Below are positions 35,231 through 53,092 of a DNA stretch of 64,000 nucleotides, piece by piece (the stretch's first letter is position 1; each line of letters starts with the position of its first letter). The notes under the pieces were generated by a model. That model was not told the origin of the DNA. It worked only from the letters and a program-made list of their open reading frames with translations, and ran no database searches. The stretch covers positions 43,289,574 to 43,353,573 of the forward strand of contig OX578278.1 of assembly GCA_951217055.1 (NCBI GenBank), read 5' to 3'. This DNA is from Gerris lacustris. Taxonomy: Eukaryota > Arthropoda > Insecta > Hemiptera > Gerridae. Position numbers and translations under genes: made by a program.

Positions 35231-36731
35231 CAGGGGCGGATCCAGGGGGGGGCGGGGGGGGGGGGGGGGGGGGGCGACCGCCCAGGGCCCCGCGCCTTGG
35301 AGGGCCCCGCGCCATAGAACATTAAAATAAAATACTTATACTTTACAGGCAAATTTATAGTTCTTAGTGAACATTGTCGGCGGGGCCCCGTGCCATGTAC
35401 AAAACATGAAATATTATAATTATAAAATTCAGTCGAATTTAGTTTACATGGTAGAGCCTAACACCTAACTACCTTTTCGCGGGGCCCCTCACTATAAAAA
35501 AGTCAAATAAATAAGTTATAAAATATAGATTAATTTTTTTTATGTTTAAGATGGCCCGCGGGGCCCCGCTCCATATAAAATTAAGTGAGTTAACGTCCTA
35601 GTGTTTTCTCACCCTTCCCCTTTTCAAAATGATGACGAATTTGTTATATATTGCGTGGGGCAAATCTTCATCTATGTGCCCCATCTATATCTGAAAGTCC
35701 AATTTAATTAGTTTTTTTTCAAACTGTTCCTTTTTACATTACAAAAACGATTTTAGTTGTAGCATCTCGATATATTCAATTTTTTTTTAATTTTAGGGAA
35801 AAGTATGGAAGGTTATGGTAAGTTTAGGTTGAGTTTAGTATTTTTTGACCTGACCTAGCAATAACCTTTTATCATTACCCTATAAAACGTGACATTTCGT
35901 GTATTTTTTTTAAAACAAATAAATGAAACACTGAATTTATCGAGATACTACATAACCTTAATCGTTTGACAATGTACAGAGATATGTAAAAAAGACAAAT
36001 CCTGTAAAAAGGAATAGTAAAAGAAACTAAGTATATCGCACAGTACGAAATAATTGGGCCAATAAGTGCAGTTTTACCAATTGATGTCAAAGAGAAACTT
36101 CACCTCAGAGATGCATAAAAACGCTGTTTTGAGAGGTCATGTTTACAAAATTTTCCGGGGAGGACCCCCGGACCCCCCTTAAAATGTGTCTTTTAAAATT
36201 AAACTAAAATGGAAAGTTATAAGCTGAGAATATGAATTCTGGGAGTAAATTTAAAGTGCTCGAGTGTAGATCTTAAATTATAGGACTGATCACAAATAAC
36301 ACAGCTTAACTTTTTATTTACAATAATAATTTAACCATAAAACCAAAATATCATGAAGAAGAATAAATAGTTAAGTATAACAGAGCTTAATTATTACAAT
36401 AAAAATGTTTCATTTCGATTACGTTTGCAAAGAAAATTATGATTAGATGAAAACTATATAATTTGAGGGGTTTATGTTCAAATAATATATGTTAGATTAA
36501 AATCATGAGCAGAATTGTAATTATTTTAAAAGTTTTGAATTATTTTGAGAGCAAAAACGTTTGACTGGCTGGCCCTAAGTGAAAGGAATTAGCCGTAAAA
36601 TAGGATCAAGTTATAAGTGGTTTATTATTAAGTTACTTTATTGTTTTTTTTTATCAGCAATCCCCGCTCTATCCAAGGGGCCCCGCCATTTTGTCTCGCC
36701 CAGGGCCCCGCAAGATCTAGATCCGCCACTG
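35231..36731. mobile_element. Non-autonomous hAT element with GGGGCCCCG blocks (1,501 bp)
   Basis: The ends CAGGGGCGGATCCAG and (inward from the right) CAGTGGCGGATCTAG are inverted repeats, and the 8-mer ACTCTAAA is present on both sides (35223-35230 and 36732-36739). Both ends run into very GC-rich sequence (CCCAGGGCCCCGC). Four further GGGGCCCCG-type blocks recur inside the left 350 bp (about 35282-35305, 35384, 35481, 35561), each followed by CCATRTA-like sequence. A poly-G run of about 20 lies near the left end. No transposase motif was found; the frame at 35875-36090 on the minus strand is not convincing. Confidence 0.88.
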
Positions 36732-36789
36732 ACTCTAAAGCAAATATAGCATCCGGATTTATTATTTTATATTTTTACGTTAGTTTTAA

Positions 36790-37440
36790 TTTTACTTCCG
36801 AGCTTACCGAAGGTAACGGAAGTATTGTGTTCACTTTTGAGAACAAAAAAGTTTTATGCCTCCGATTTTAAAAATTCCAAGACAGAAATCCGTTTCAGAC
36901 ATCAGGGAAAATTTTTGGTTCCGTGTCTGTCTGTCTGTCTGTCGGTCTGTGTGTCCGCGAATCCTGAAACGTGCGACGATAACTTGAGTAAATGTTGTCC
37001 GATTTGATGAAATTTATTTGGTATACATGTCCATTTTACCAATGCCCAGGACGAGTTCGTTGGACAACGTTATCCGTTCAAGCGTTCACGCGTAACGCTC
37101 GCTTAAACGTGAGCTTCAAATTTAAAATTGGAATTTTAGGTCGGGGAAAAAACCAAACTTCATTTATTCAATGAGACAAACATTTTTTTCAAGTACAATT
37201 TTTTAGTAAAACCAACAGCGACACAGCTATGAAGTGTTAAAGATCACAAAAAACCATTAATAATAAACAATATAACAATAAATTAATATAACGATAATGT
37301 TAATATAACAATAAAGTACATGATAGGATGCGAGGAAGTTATGTGCCACACCAGTTGGCAGTCTATTTTGTTAATATAATAATAAAGTACATGATAGGAT
37401 GCGAGGAAGCTATGTGCCACACTAATTGGCAGTCTATTTT
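36790..37440 (+). repeat. Dispersed repeat P, long copy
   Basis: It begins TTACTTCCGAGCTTACCGAA and GGTAACGGAAGTATTGTGTT, then AAGACAGAAATCCGTTTCAG and a (GTCT)n run, then the block shared with repeat R (GTTCGTTGGACAACGTTATC, AACGTGAGCTTC). It ends with two tandem copies of the tail GATAGGATGCGAGGAAG...ACTAATTGGCAGTCTATTTT (37322 and 37393). It has no protein. The duplicated tail implies reinsertion or unequal exchange. Confidence 0.75.
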
Positions 37441-37479
37441 TAATTTATTGATTTTTATTTACATGTCAAATATGTATGT

Positions 37480-37482
<3 letters not shown>

Positions 37483-37572
<90 letters not shown>
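37483..37572. repeat. (TA)n array
   Basis: TA array just after the P repeat tail, preceded by two ATGTCAAATATGTATGTCAA-like phrases. Confidence 0.97.
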
Positions 37573-37574
<2 letters not shown>

Positions 37575-38120
37575 TACAAAACATAAAAGGAATTGTTGTT
37601 TTTCTACAATTAACTCGTTAATTTTGCTCCTGAAGTTTTATTTAATACAGTATATAATACTCGTATAATATAGAAAATCTTATTTTCTTTATTATATTTT
37701 ATTCAAAATGATGATTATTATTTATTTTACTTTTGACTTTCACAGTATAATGAGAAAGTATTGTGATGGCGCGAAAATTCGATTTTGACGGGTTTTTAAA
37801 AAATGTCTCTGTGCAGGCCTGTGGAGCCTAGGCCGTAGGAGCTAGGCCGTTTTTGACGAAATTTGGCATACGCGTTCAGAAAAATTATAACCCGAGGTGA
37901 AATCGACAAATTAATTTCAGCTCCAAATTTGGGGGCGCTACCCCCCAATAATTCTGGAAAATCGTGAAATAAAATTATTTCTCGAAAACGAAATGTAAAA
38001 AAAAACTAAAATGTAGTCAATTTAAATACGAATCTAACGATATCAGCCGTTTTCCCGGGAAAAATCTAGTTTCTGAGAAAATAGCTTAAAACGCGGATGG
38101 AGAGAGTCCGGGGTCTATTC
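37573..38120 (+). repeat. P-related dispersed repeat fragment
   Basis: From about 37740 the sequence reads AGTATTGTGATGGCGCGAAA, a GAGCCTAGGCCGTAGGAGCT quasi-palindrome, ACGAAATTTGGCATACGCGT, GGGGGCGCTACCCCCCAATA and CGGGAAAAATCTAG. The opening phrase and the gaaatttgg phrase are P-like, but the remainder is not shared with the other copies. No ORF. Confidence 0.45.
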
Positions 38121-43805
<5,685 letters not shown>

Positions 43806-44890
43806 TGAAACTTACGGTGGATTCACACCGATGGTCTCGATCCGGTCTGGTCTCGATACAGTCTGGTCTGATCAGGATCTCTTGCTATATTTTTAAATGG
43901 GAGCATTTATATCTCCGATCCCGGTCCTGTCATGCTCAGGTCTCGGTCCGGTCCTAGTTCCCATCCGGGCGATCCAGATCGGTGCCTGACCTGAGCGTAC
44001 CATAACCGGATCGATAGTGTGAAGAGTCTACAGTCAATCCACCTTTATTCAACCCTCGGTTCACCTCTTATCAGAGCCCTTTATTGTTATTGCCAAAACA
44101 CTTTTTTTCTCGGTCAGCTCCTCTCCTGTCCGGGTTGCTATCCGAGCGATTACTTACACAATTTTAGGTCTCCGATTTCAAAAATTCCTAGACAGAAATC
44201 GGTTTCAGACATCAAGGAACATTTTTGGTTCCGTTTCTGTCTGTGTCGGTCTGTCGTTCAATTTTTGCGAACCTACAAGTCTTAAAAATTACACGTCTAA
44301 TTTAAATGAAATTTGGGTGGTAGGTCATAATTAGCTCATTATTGGTCCCATATAAGTTTCAAACTTCTGCCCCTATTAGTTTCTCTTCCACATGCGCACA
44401 AACATACATTTATTTACACCTATAGCTTCAAAAGTACTTATCTGATTTGTATGAAACTTTTATAGTTATCAAAAGTAACCCGCAGGTAGGCCCAGATTAA
44501 TTTGAACCGTCTGCGCTCTTTAACTTTTGCTAAATTGAGACTTTAATTCATATAAAAAATCAAAGCAATTTTGACAGATTAAAGAAACGGGGAAAACAAT
44601 TCAACAAATTGGACAATAATGGCTTGTAAAAGCATAAAATCAATAAAGTACGTGGATAGGATGCGAGGAAGGTATGTGCCACACCAATCGGCAGTCTATT
44701 TTTTATTATAATGGATGACGAAAATGAATTGAATACGTCCGTGAACAAAGGGTTCTATATGACTTTGCTGACACTTTTCTATATGATTTTGCTGACACAA
44801 GCGATAATAATGAAGACGTGTTTGACCGGATTGTGGGAATGGGTTGGACCGAGACCTAAGTGAGATAGGACCGGGACCAGCCCGGACCAA
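43806..44890. mobile_element. Possible element with GGTCTCGGTCCGG-type ends, split by a P repeat
   Basis: GGATTCACACCGATGGTCTC opens a GC-rich stretch with repeated GGTCTCGRTCCGGTC phrases up to about 44015. A matching inverted GC-rich phrase (GGACCGAGACCTAAGTGAGA) occurs at 44848-44890. The intervening DNA is mostly the P repeat. No transposase is readable. The pairing of the two ends is an inference. Confidence 0.35.
44155..44705 (+). repeat. Dispersed repeat P, copy with full tail
   Basis: Landmarks in order: TCCGATTTCAAAAATTCCTA, GACAGAAATCGGTTTCAGAC, GGTTCCGTTTCTGTCTGTG, GAAATTTGGGTGGTAGGTC, ATTGGTCCCATATAAGTTTC, CATGCGCACAAACATACATT, CTGCGCTCTTTAACTTTTGC, GATAGGATGCGAGGAAGG and CACACCAATCGGCAGTCTAT. 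Non-coding. Confidence 0.8.
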
Positions 44891-46253
44891 GACTTACTAC
44901 TATTTTTTTACTACTAATTTTATATTTACTAATTTTATGAGTACTAAGGTTTGTATCCACCTTAGTAGACCCAATAAAAACACGTTCCTTTATACAATTA
45001 GATGGTGGATACCATAGTGTATAAGTATTAAAACATTAGTGTACCATCTAATACTAGCGGTCCAAAAAACGATGGTCTAAACGCTTTCTAGCAACCTTGT
45101 AAATAAATTTATTAATAATGATTAAGTTATATGTTTACTAGGCTTCACTCCGGACTCAGCGTGGGGCTAATGCTTAGAATCAGTGGCTATATTTCCTATT
45201 ATCATCAGGCCAAAGAATTAATTTTTTAACGAGATAGTTATGCTTCCAAAGCCTTCATAGAAGATAGTCAGACTATATTATTCTATATTCATTCCTTTAT
45301 ACCATGCGAATCACAGTGCGAAAATTCATCTATTTAATTATTAGTTGTGATAAATAACATTTATAATCATGATTGCATTTAATCATACAATGGTCTTAAT
45401 TGTGCATTTAAAAATATTAAAACCCTAAATATTCTTAATCTATGCATCAAACTCTTATAATTAAAGTAAATTCAATCAAATTTGTAATATTTAATCCCAA
45501 CAACACTTGTACTCGAACACTTGTGTAAAAAAAATAGACTAAGACTGAGTGGAGAAAATGAATTTAAAAATAAATAAGGTATGATAGGCCAGTCATATAG
45601 TACATTAAAATTGCAAACTTTCTGATTTTTTATTATGTCTATATCCAATTTTGCAGCTTCGAAAGACCTGTGCTAGCTGCGTAGCACTCGAAAAACCACG
45701 TAATTTTCGCACTTTTTGCGGTTTCCTCACTATGTCTCCTAAAGTATGAGTTTCATCATGAAACATGTTATATACGTATTTAAAGTAAGATAAATTTGGT
45801 ACAAGTTGAGGCCAGAATCATTTCTGTAGGTCCAATAGTTACCAAGATACAGCTCTCCAAAAATTGGCAATTTTTTTTCCAAAAAAAGTGAAATTTTAAG
45901 ATTTGGTCAAGTTTAAACCCCGAAATCGAGGAAAATACTCGTTTAACGGGTAACCCATAAGGTGAGATGTTGTAGCAAATGTAATAAGCTTTAATTCCAT
46001 CACAGTAAAATGTCTGTAGGTGTGATAGTTTCCTCACAACTCTTAAAAATCCAACAAATGAAAGAACGGAATTTTTCGCAAATTTGCCCTGTTGAGTTCT
46101 CACGACGCTGACGGTTTAAAAATAGTTTCAAAGGAAAAGCCGTGTGCCACAAGAAATATATTAATGTATTTACAATGTAATTAATTTAACATTTTTATTT
46201 AAAATTCAACTTTTAAGTTTTTGGTAGTTTTCATACTACGAAAGTTTAAATTT
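44891..46253. other. No recognisable gene; small hairpins
   Basis: A short quasi-palindrome GTGCTA-GCTGCG-TAGCAC lies at about 45669-45686. The sequence between 45640 and 46130 (GTTTCCTCACTATGTCTCC...) has repeat-like character but no second copy in this window. The 107-codon minus frame there has no family motif. Confidence 0.4.
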
Positions 46254-46383
46254 TAATTTAAATCAAATTATAATTATTATTAACTACGGGAAACAGACAG
46301 TGAAAAATACACTCCAGCGCTGGAGTGTATTTTTCACTGTCTGTTTCCCGTAGTTAATAATAATTATAATTTGATTTAAATTA
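46254..46383. repeat. Perfect 130-bp palindrome
   Basis: Arms 46254-46318 and 46319-46383 are exact reverse complements over 65 bp with no spacer; the centre reads ACTCCAGC|GCTGGAGT. I checked the arms base by base. Outside them the match ends (TTTTAATTTA against TAAATTATCA). It may be a genuine young inversion-duplication or an artefact of cloning or assembly. Confidence 0.95.
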
Positions 46384-46446
46384 TCATTTTTATTTATTGA
46401 TATATTCGCACATGTTATACATGAGATATTGTTGGGTTGGAATATT

Positions 46447-46638
46447 TCATGTTGGCCGCTTCGGGGGTTGTTGGAAATAGTCCGATTTTACTTCAGAAAT
46501 AGGTACTGGATCGCCGTCGTCGTCATCGTCTTCTCCTCCTTCGGCCATCTGAATTACGGTGATGTTTTGGCAAGAGACGCCGGAACAAAATTTGCAAAGT
46601 GCCGAGCATTTGAGACATGCTTTTAGGCAGGCAACATA
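46447..46638 (-). pseudogene. Cysteine-rich coding fragment, probably transposon-derived
   Basis: The minus strand holds about 63 open codons ending in a stop: ACLKACLKCSALCKFCSG then VSCQN, VIQMAEGGEDDDDDGDPVP and KSDYFQQPPKRPT. The C-x3-C-x2-C-x3-C-x2-C-x4-C spacing followed by an acidic run looks like the C-terminal zinc-binding tail of a domesticated or transposon protein. There is a stop just upstream and no start codon near the cysteines, so it would be an exon end or a relic. It sits about 60 bp from the perfect palindrome. I do not recognise the family. Confidence 0.35.
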
Positions 46639-47206
46639 TTAAAAAATTAGAACTAGCCGTTTGTTTGCGATTTTATCGATTTTTTGTGTACTATTTGATT
46701 GGCCTATGATTTGACATTCGATAAATAAATATTAAATACACTAACAAGTTATCAATACGATAGCTTTGGTAAGTGGACCGTCAGGCGAATATATATCCAT
46801 GGTTAATATATATAAGTAGAAATAGCGGGAATCTCCTATTTTTAGTGTAAATAAAAAAAGGTCTTCGGGTTTAGGTACGGAACCCACATTATTCCGGAGG
46901 AAATAATAATTTTTAGATACTAAGTTCCTTACTCTAAGATAAAAACACGGAAGGCCTTTTTTGTTTCTATATAATATTTTTTGGGTATTTACGGAATATT
47001 AACCCACCTTCCTTCAAATTTCTTAGGTTATCTGCGACAAAAGAAGCAAGCCTTTATTCATATTTTTCCTACGGTTCATGTATTGTTCATGTATTTCTAA
47101 GGAAAAATATTTCCTTTAATTTGGATTCTAGTCCAGCAGACTTAGGTTTACAAGGTTTTTCTAAACTTAAATTCTATTCTTTTAAAAAGGCTTTGTACTT
47201 ATACAT
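46639..47206. other. AT-rich DNA, no recognisable gene
   Basis: Nothing recognisable apart from short AT-rich open frames. Confidence 0.4.
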
Positions 47207-48158
<952 letters not shown>

Positions 48159-48416
48159 GTAAATATTGGTCTCAGTGGAAAAACTAAACCGTTCGTATTA
48201 TCTTACCTTGGATCCCATTCAACTTTATTGATTACTTCCCCTAATCTTAAATCACATAAAAACTAAAAGAAAAGAAATTATAAAAATATTAAGTAAAGCT
48301 TCCATATAGGCCCCGTTAAACAAAATTTGGTTTCTTAGTACTCAGAAAATTAACACTTGTATGGCACATAGAAACAAGCTACAGACATTTTTTTGTACGG
48401 ACTTCGTTCTTTTGTC

Positions 48417-48673
<257 letters not shown>

Positions 48674-48676
<3 letters not shown>

Positions 48677-48826
48677 AATTGGTGTTAGTGAGAGACACCA
48701 AGGGATGTGCCACGTAAACGTGACACATAGGAACTGTTCCAACATTAGACTATACGTCACAAAGATGTTGGCTCGGCATTACGCCATGTCCTGCATCGTT
48801 TCGTCGCGTCCGACTCATCAGGGGCC
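48674..48826. repeat. 153-bp unit, copy 1
   Basis: Runs from CACAATTGGTGTTAGTGAGA to CATCAGGGGCC. It matches copy 2 with a single base difference seen (TTGG against TTTG), plus the changed neighbour sequence after GGGGCC. Its right end is the hammerhead core. Confidence 0.9.
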
Positions 48827-48835
48827 CGACGATGC
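48793..48835 (-). ncRNA. Hammerhead ribozyme, copy 1
   Basis: The minus strand contains all conserved boxes: CTGATGA, a perfect 4-bp helix II (GTCG-GACG-CGAC) and GAAA, followed by CGATGC. Upstream of the core lies GCATCGTC and then GGGCCC. GCATCGT pairs exactly with ACGATGC to give a 7-bp helix III, with C17 at the GTC triplet, as in a type III layout. Helix I would then be GGGCCC, which has no loop and could only pair between two molecules. In an alternative type I reading, helix III is ACGATG..CAT-GG-CGT and helix I is weak (CGG/CCG beyond two mismatches). Confidence 0.8.
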
Positions 48836-48980
48836 CCACCCAACTCTAGACCTATACCAAATCAAGAAGATCAGATATAGGAATTTATCAGAGACGAGCG
48901 TGCTCTCACCGCCATTCTTGCTTGGCTGGCAAAACAAATCAGCAATGAAATACCGTGCTTTTGCACACTGCAATAAGGTA

Positions 48981-49133
48981 CACAATTTGTGTTAGTGAGA
49001 GACACCAAGGGATGTGCCACGTAAACGTGACACATAGGAACTGTTCCAACATTAGACTATACGTCACAAAGATGTTGGCTCGGCATTACGCCATGTCCTG
49101 CATCGTTTCGTCGCGTCCGACTCATCAGGGGCC
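48981..49133. repeat. 153-bp unit, copy 2
   Basis: Near-identical tandem partner of the unit at 48674. After GGGGCC it continues directly into an inverted copy of the unit start (CGTTTACGTGGCACATCCCT), unlike copy 1. Confidence 0.9.
49100..49128 (-). ncRNA. Hammerhead ribozyme core, copy 2
   Basis: It has the same CTGATGA, GTCGGACGCGAC and GAAACGATGC boxes as copy 1. The upstream GCATCGTC is absent here and replaced by ACGTAAACGGCCC, so only the type I reading is possible: helix III ACGATG/CAT-GG-CGT and helix I CGGC/GCCG with two unpaired bases on each side of the core. Cleavage activity is uncertain. Confidence 0.65.
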
Positions 49134-49473
49134 GTTTACGTGGCACATCCCTTGGTGTCTCTCACTAACACAAATTGTGTATGTATATATACATATACAT
49201 ATATAATATATATAGACAAAAGAACGAAGTCCGGACAAAAAAATGTCTTTAGCTTGTTTCTATGTGCCATACAAGTGTTAATTTTCTGAGTACTAAGAAA
49301 CCAAATTTGGTTTAACGGGGAGCTTTATGGAAGCTTTACTTAATATTTTTATAATTTCTTTTCTTTTAGTTTTTTTGTGATTTAAGATTAGGGGAAGTAA
49401 TCAATAAAGTTGAATGGGATCCAAGGTAAGATAATACGAACGGTTTAGTTTTTCCACTGAGACCAATATTTAC

Positions 49474-49910
49474 ACTAGTGATGCATGAAGAACTCGCGTA
49501 GATTGTGGTCTTATATCACCCATACTATGTTCTCAACCGATAATTTTTCGGTGAAAACCTAAAATATTATTATTCAACCTGAAAAGAGCTTTACAATTTT
49601 TTTACGTAACACAGCATATAAGAATAAGCTTACTTTTTAACACCTTCTCGGTCACATTTGTTGCAAAACTTTTGTAAAAATAGTTACATATTCTTTTGCT
49701 ACTCATAAAACCATTGAAAACAATGTATGGCGTGGCTTGCTGATTACAACTTCCTCTTTAATTGTCTTTATTATTGGCCCCATTCTTAAAATTTAAAATT
49801 GTCAAACAAAGCCGAAATGCTGTGAGCAGAATTTAATTTCGTATTAAATCGCAACTTATCGGTAGCTAAAACTGTTTTCCTTTCACCCGTACATAATCGT
49901 TATTTAATAA
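49474..49910. other. AT-rich DNA between repeat arrays
   Basis: No gene, repeat unit or RNA is recognised in this spacer. Confidence 0.4.
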
Positions 49911-51165
49911 AGTTAAAAGGGCTCACCACGTTCACCTGTTTTTACCTACATAATCTTTCATTATTTAAATGATTTGATTGATTACAGCATTTGTACATAA
50001 TATTATTGCAGGCTCGCTACGCTCGCCTGTTTATACAGAGTTTCTACATAATCTTTATTTAATAAAATTATTGCGGGCTCGCTGCGCTCGCCGGTTTATA
50101 CAGCATTTTTACATTATCTTTATTAAATAATGTTAATGCAGGCTCGCTACGCTCGCCTGTTTATACAGAGTTTCTGCATTATCTTTATTTAATAGTATTA
50201 ATGCAGGCTCGCTAGGCTCACCTGATATTACAGCATTTGTAATCAATATTTTATTAAAAATATTAGTGCAGGTTCGCTACACTCGCCTGTTTATACAACG
50301 TTTCTACAGAATTTTTATTTAATAAAATGATTGCGGGCTCACTACGCTCGCCTGTTGTAAAAGTATTTGTACATAATATTTATTTAATAATATTAATGCA
50401 GGCTCGCTACGCTCGCCTGTTTATACAACATTTGTAGTTAATATTTTATTTAATAAAATGATTGCAGGCTCGCTACGCTCGCATGTTGTAAAATTATTTG
50501 TACATAATATTTATTTAATAATATTAATGCAGGCTCGCTGCGCTTGCCTGTTTATACAGCATTTCTACATAATCTTTACTTAATACAAATTGTAGGCTCG
50601 CTACGCTCGCCTGTTTATACAGAGTTTCTGCATTATCTTTATTTAATAATATTAATGCAGGCTCGCTAGGCTCACCTGATATTACAGCATTTGTACCCAA
50701 TATTTTATTAAAAATATTAATGCAGGCTTGCTACACTCGCCTGTTTATACAGCGTTTCTACAGAATTTTTATTTAATAAAATTATTGCGGGCTCGCTGCG
50801 CTCGCCTGTTTTTATAGAATTTGTATATTAAAGTATATTAATTGTATATTAAGTATAAAGGCTCGCTACGCTCGCCTGTTATAAAAGTATTTCTCCATAA
50901 TTTTTTTAATAATATTTGCAGGCTCGCTACGCTCGCCTGTTTATACAGTATTTCTAGTAAATATTTTATTAAATAAAATGATTGCAGGCTCACTACGCTC
51001 GCTTTTGTAAAAGTATTTGTACATAATAATTATATAATAAAATGAATGCAGGTTTGCTACGCTCGTCTGCTTATAAAGTATTTATGAATAATAATTATTT
51101 AATAAAATTAATACATGCTCGCAGTGCTCGCCTTTTTATACAGGATTTGTACATAATCTTCAGCC
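49911..51165. repeat. 65-bp minisatellite with GGCTCGCTACGCTCGCC motif, about 19 units
   Basis: GC-rich blocks of the form GCAGGCTCGCTACGCTCGCC TG recur at 49920 (degenerate), 50011, 50076, 50141, 50206, 50271, 50336, 50401, 50467, 50532, 50595, 50660, 50725, 50790, 50860, 50921, 50987, 51051 and 51116. Each is separated by TTTATACAG..TTTCTACATAATCTTTATTTAATAAAAT-like linkers. Units 50206-50336 and 50660-50790 share the same private variants, giving a higher-order period of 454 bp (seven units). Outer units are more decayed. Confidence 0.95.
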
Positions 51166-51169
51166 TTTA

Positions 51170-51800
51170 AAATACCTTTAAACGATTTATAACATGTCAT
51201 GGAGACTTAAACTTTTTTTAGTTTTCGTTATATTAGCGGCCATTTTGAAAATATTATGTTTGAAATTTAAATAGTTAGATATTCCTTTCCTAGACTTCAA
51301 GAGCTTTAAATTGATGTATAACATGTCATACTGACTAAAAACTTTTTGTTTAGTCGTCCGCCATATTGGCCGCCATCTTGAAAATATGAACTTTGAAATT
51401 TTATTAGTTAATTATTATTTTTCTTCTCTTAGAGACCTTTAAAACGATGTATGACACATTATGCTGGCTAAAACTTTTTTTTAGTCGTCCGCCATATTGG
51501 CCGCCATCTTGAAAATATGAAGTTTGAAATTTTATTAGTTACTTATTCTTTTTCTTCTCTTAAAGACCTTTAAAACGATGTATGACACATTATGCTGGCT
51601 AAAACTTTTTTTTTAGTCGTCCACCATATTGTCTGCCATCTTAAAAATATGAACTGTGAAATTTTATTAATTACATATTATTTTTCTTCTCTTAAAGACC
51701 TTTAAAACGATGTATAATACATTATATTAACTAACACTTTTTTTTTAGTCGTCCGCCATATCGGGCGCCATCTTGAAAATATTTAGTGCGGAATTTCCAA
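51170..51800. repeat. 131-bp tandem repeat, five units
   Basis: Units contain GACCTTTAAAACGATGTATG, CATTATGCTGGCTAAAACTT, TTTAGTCGTCCGCCATATTG and GCCGCCATCTTGAAAATATG. The GATTTAT/GATGTAT landmark recurs at 51184, 51313, 51446, 51577 and 51709 (spacing 129-133). It starts where the 65-bp minisatellite stops. No coding sense. Confidence 0.92.

Positions 51801-53092
<1,292 letters not shown>

Noticed and set aside
35875..36090. 71-codon minus-strand frame inside the hAT element
   Set aside because: It lacks hAT transposase motifs and is hydrophobic because of AT richness.
44019..44285. 88-codon plus-strand frame
   Set aside because: It runs through the GC-rich repeat and into a P repeat; a repeat artefact.
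49911..51165. Regularly spaced conserved blocks that look like a CRISPR array
   Set aside because: The sequence is eukaryotic, the spacers are related to each other and AT-rich, and no cas genes exist. It is a minisatellite.
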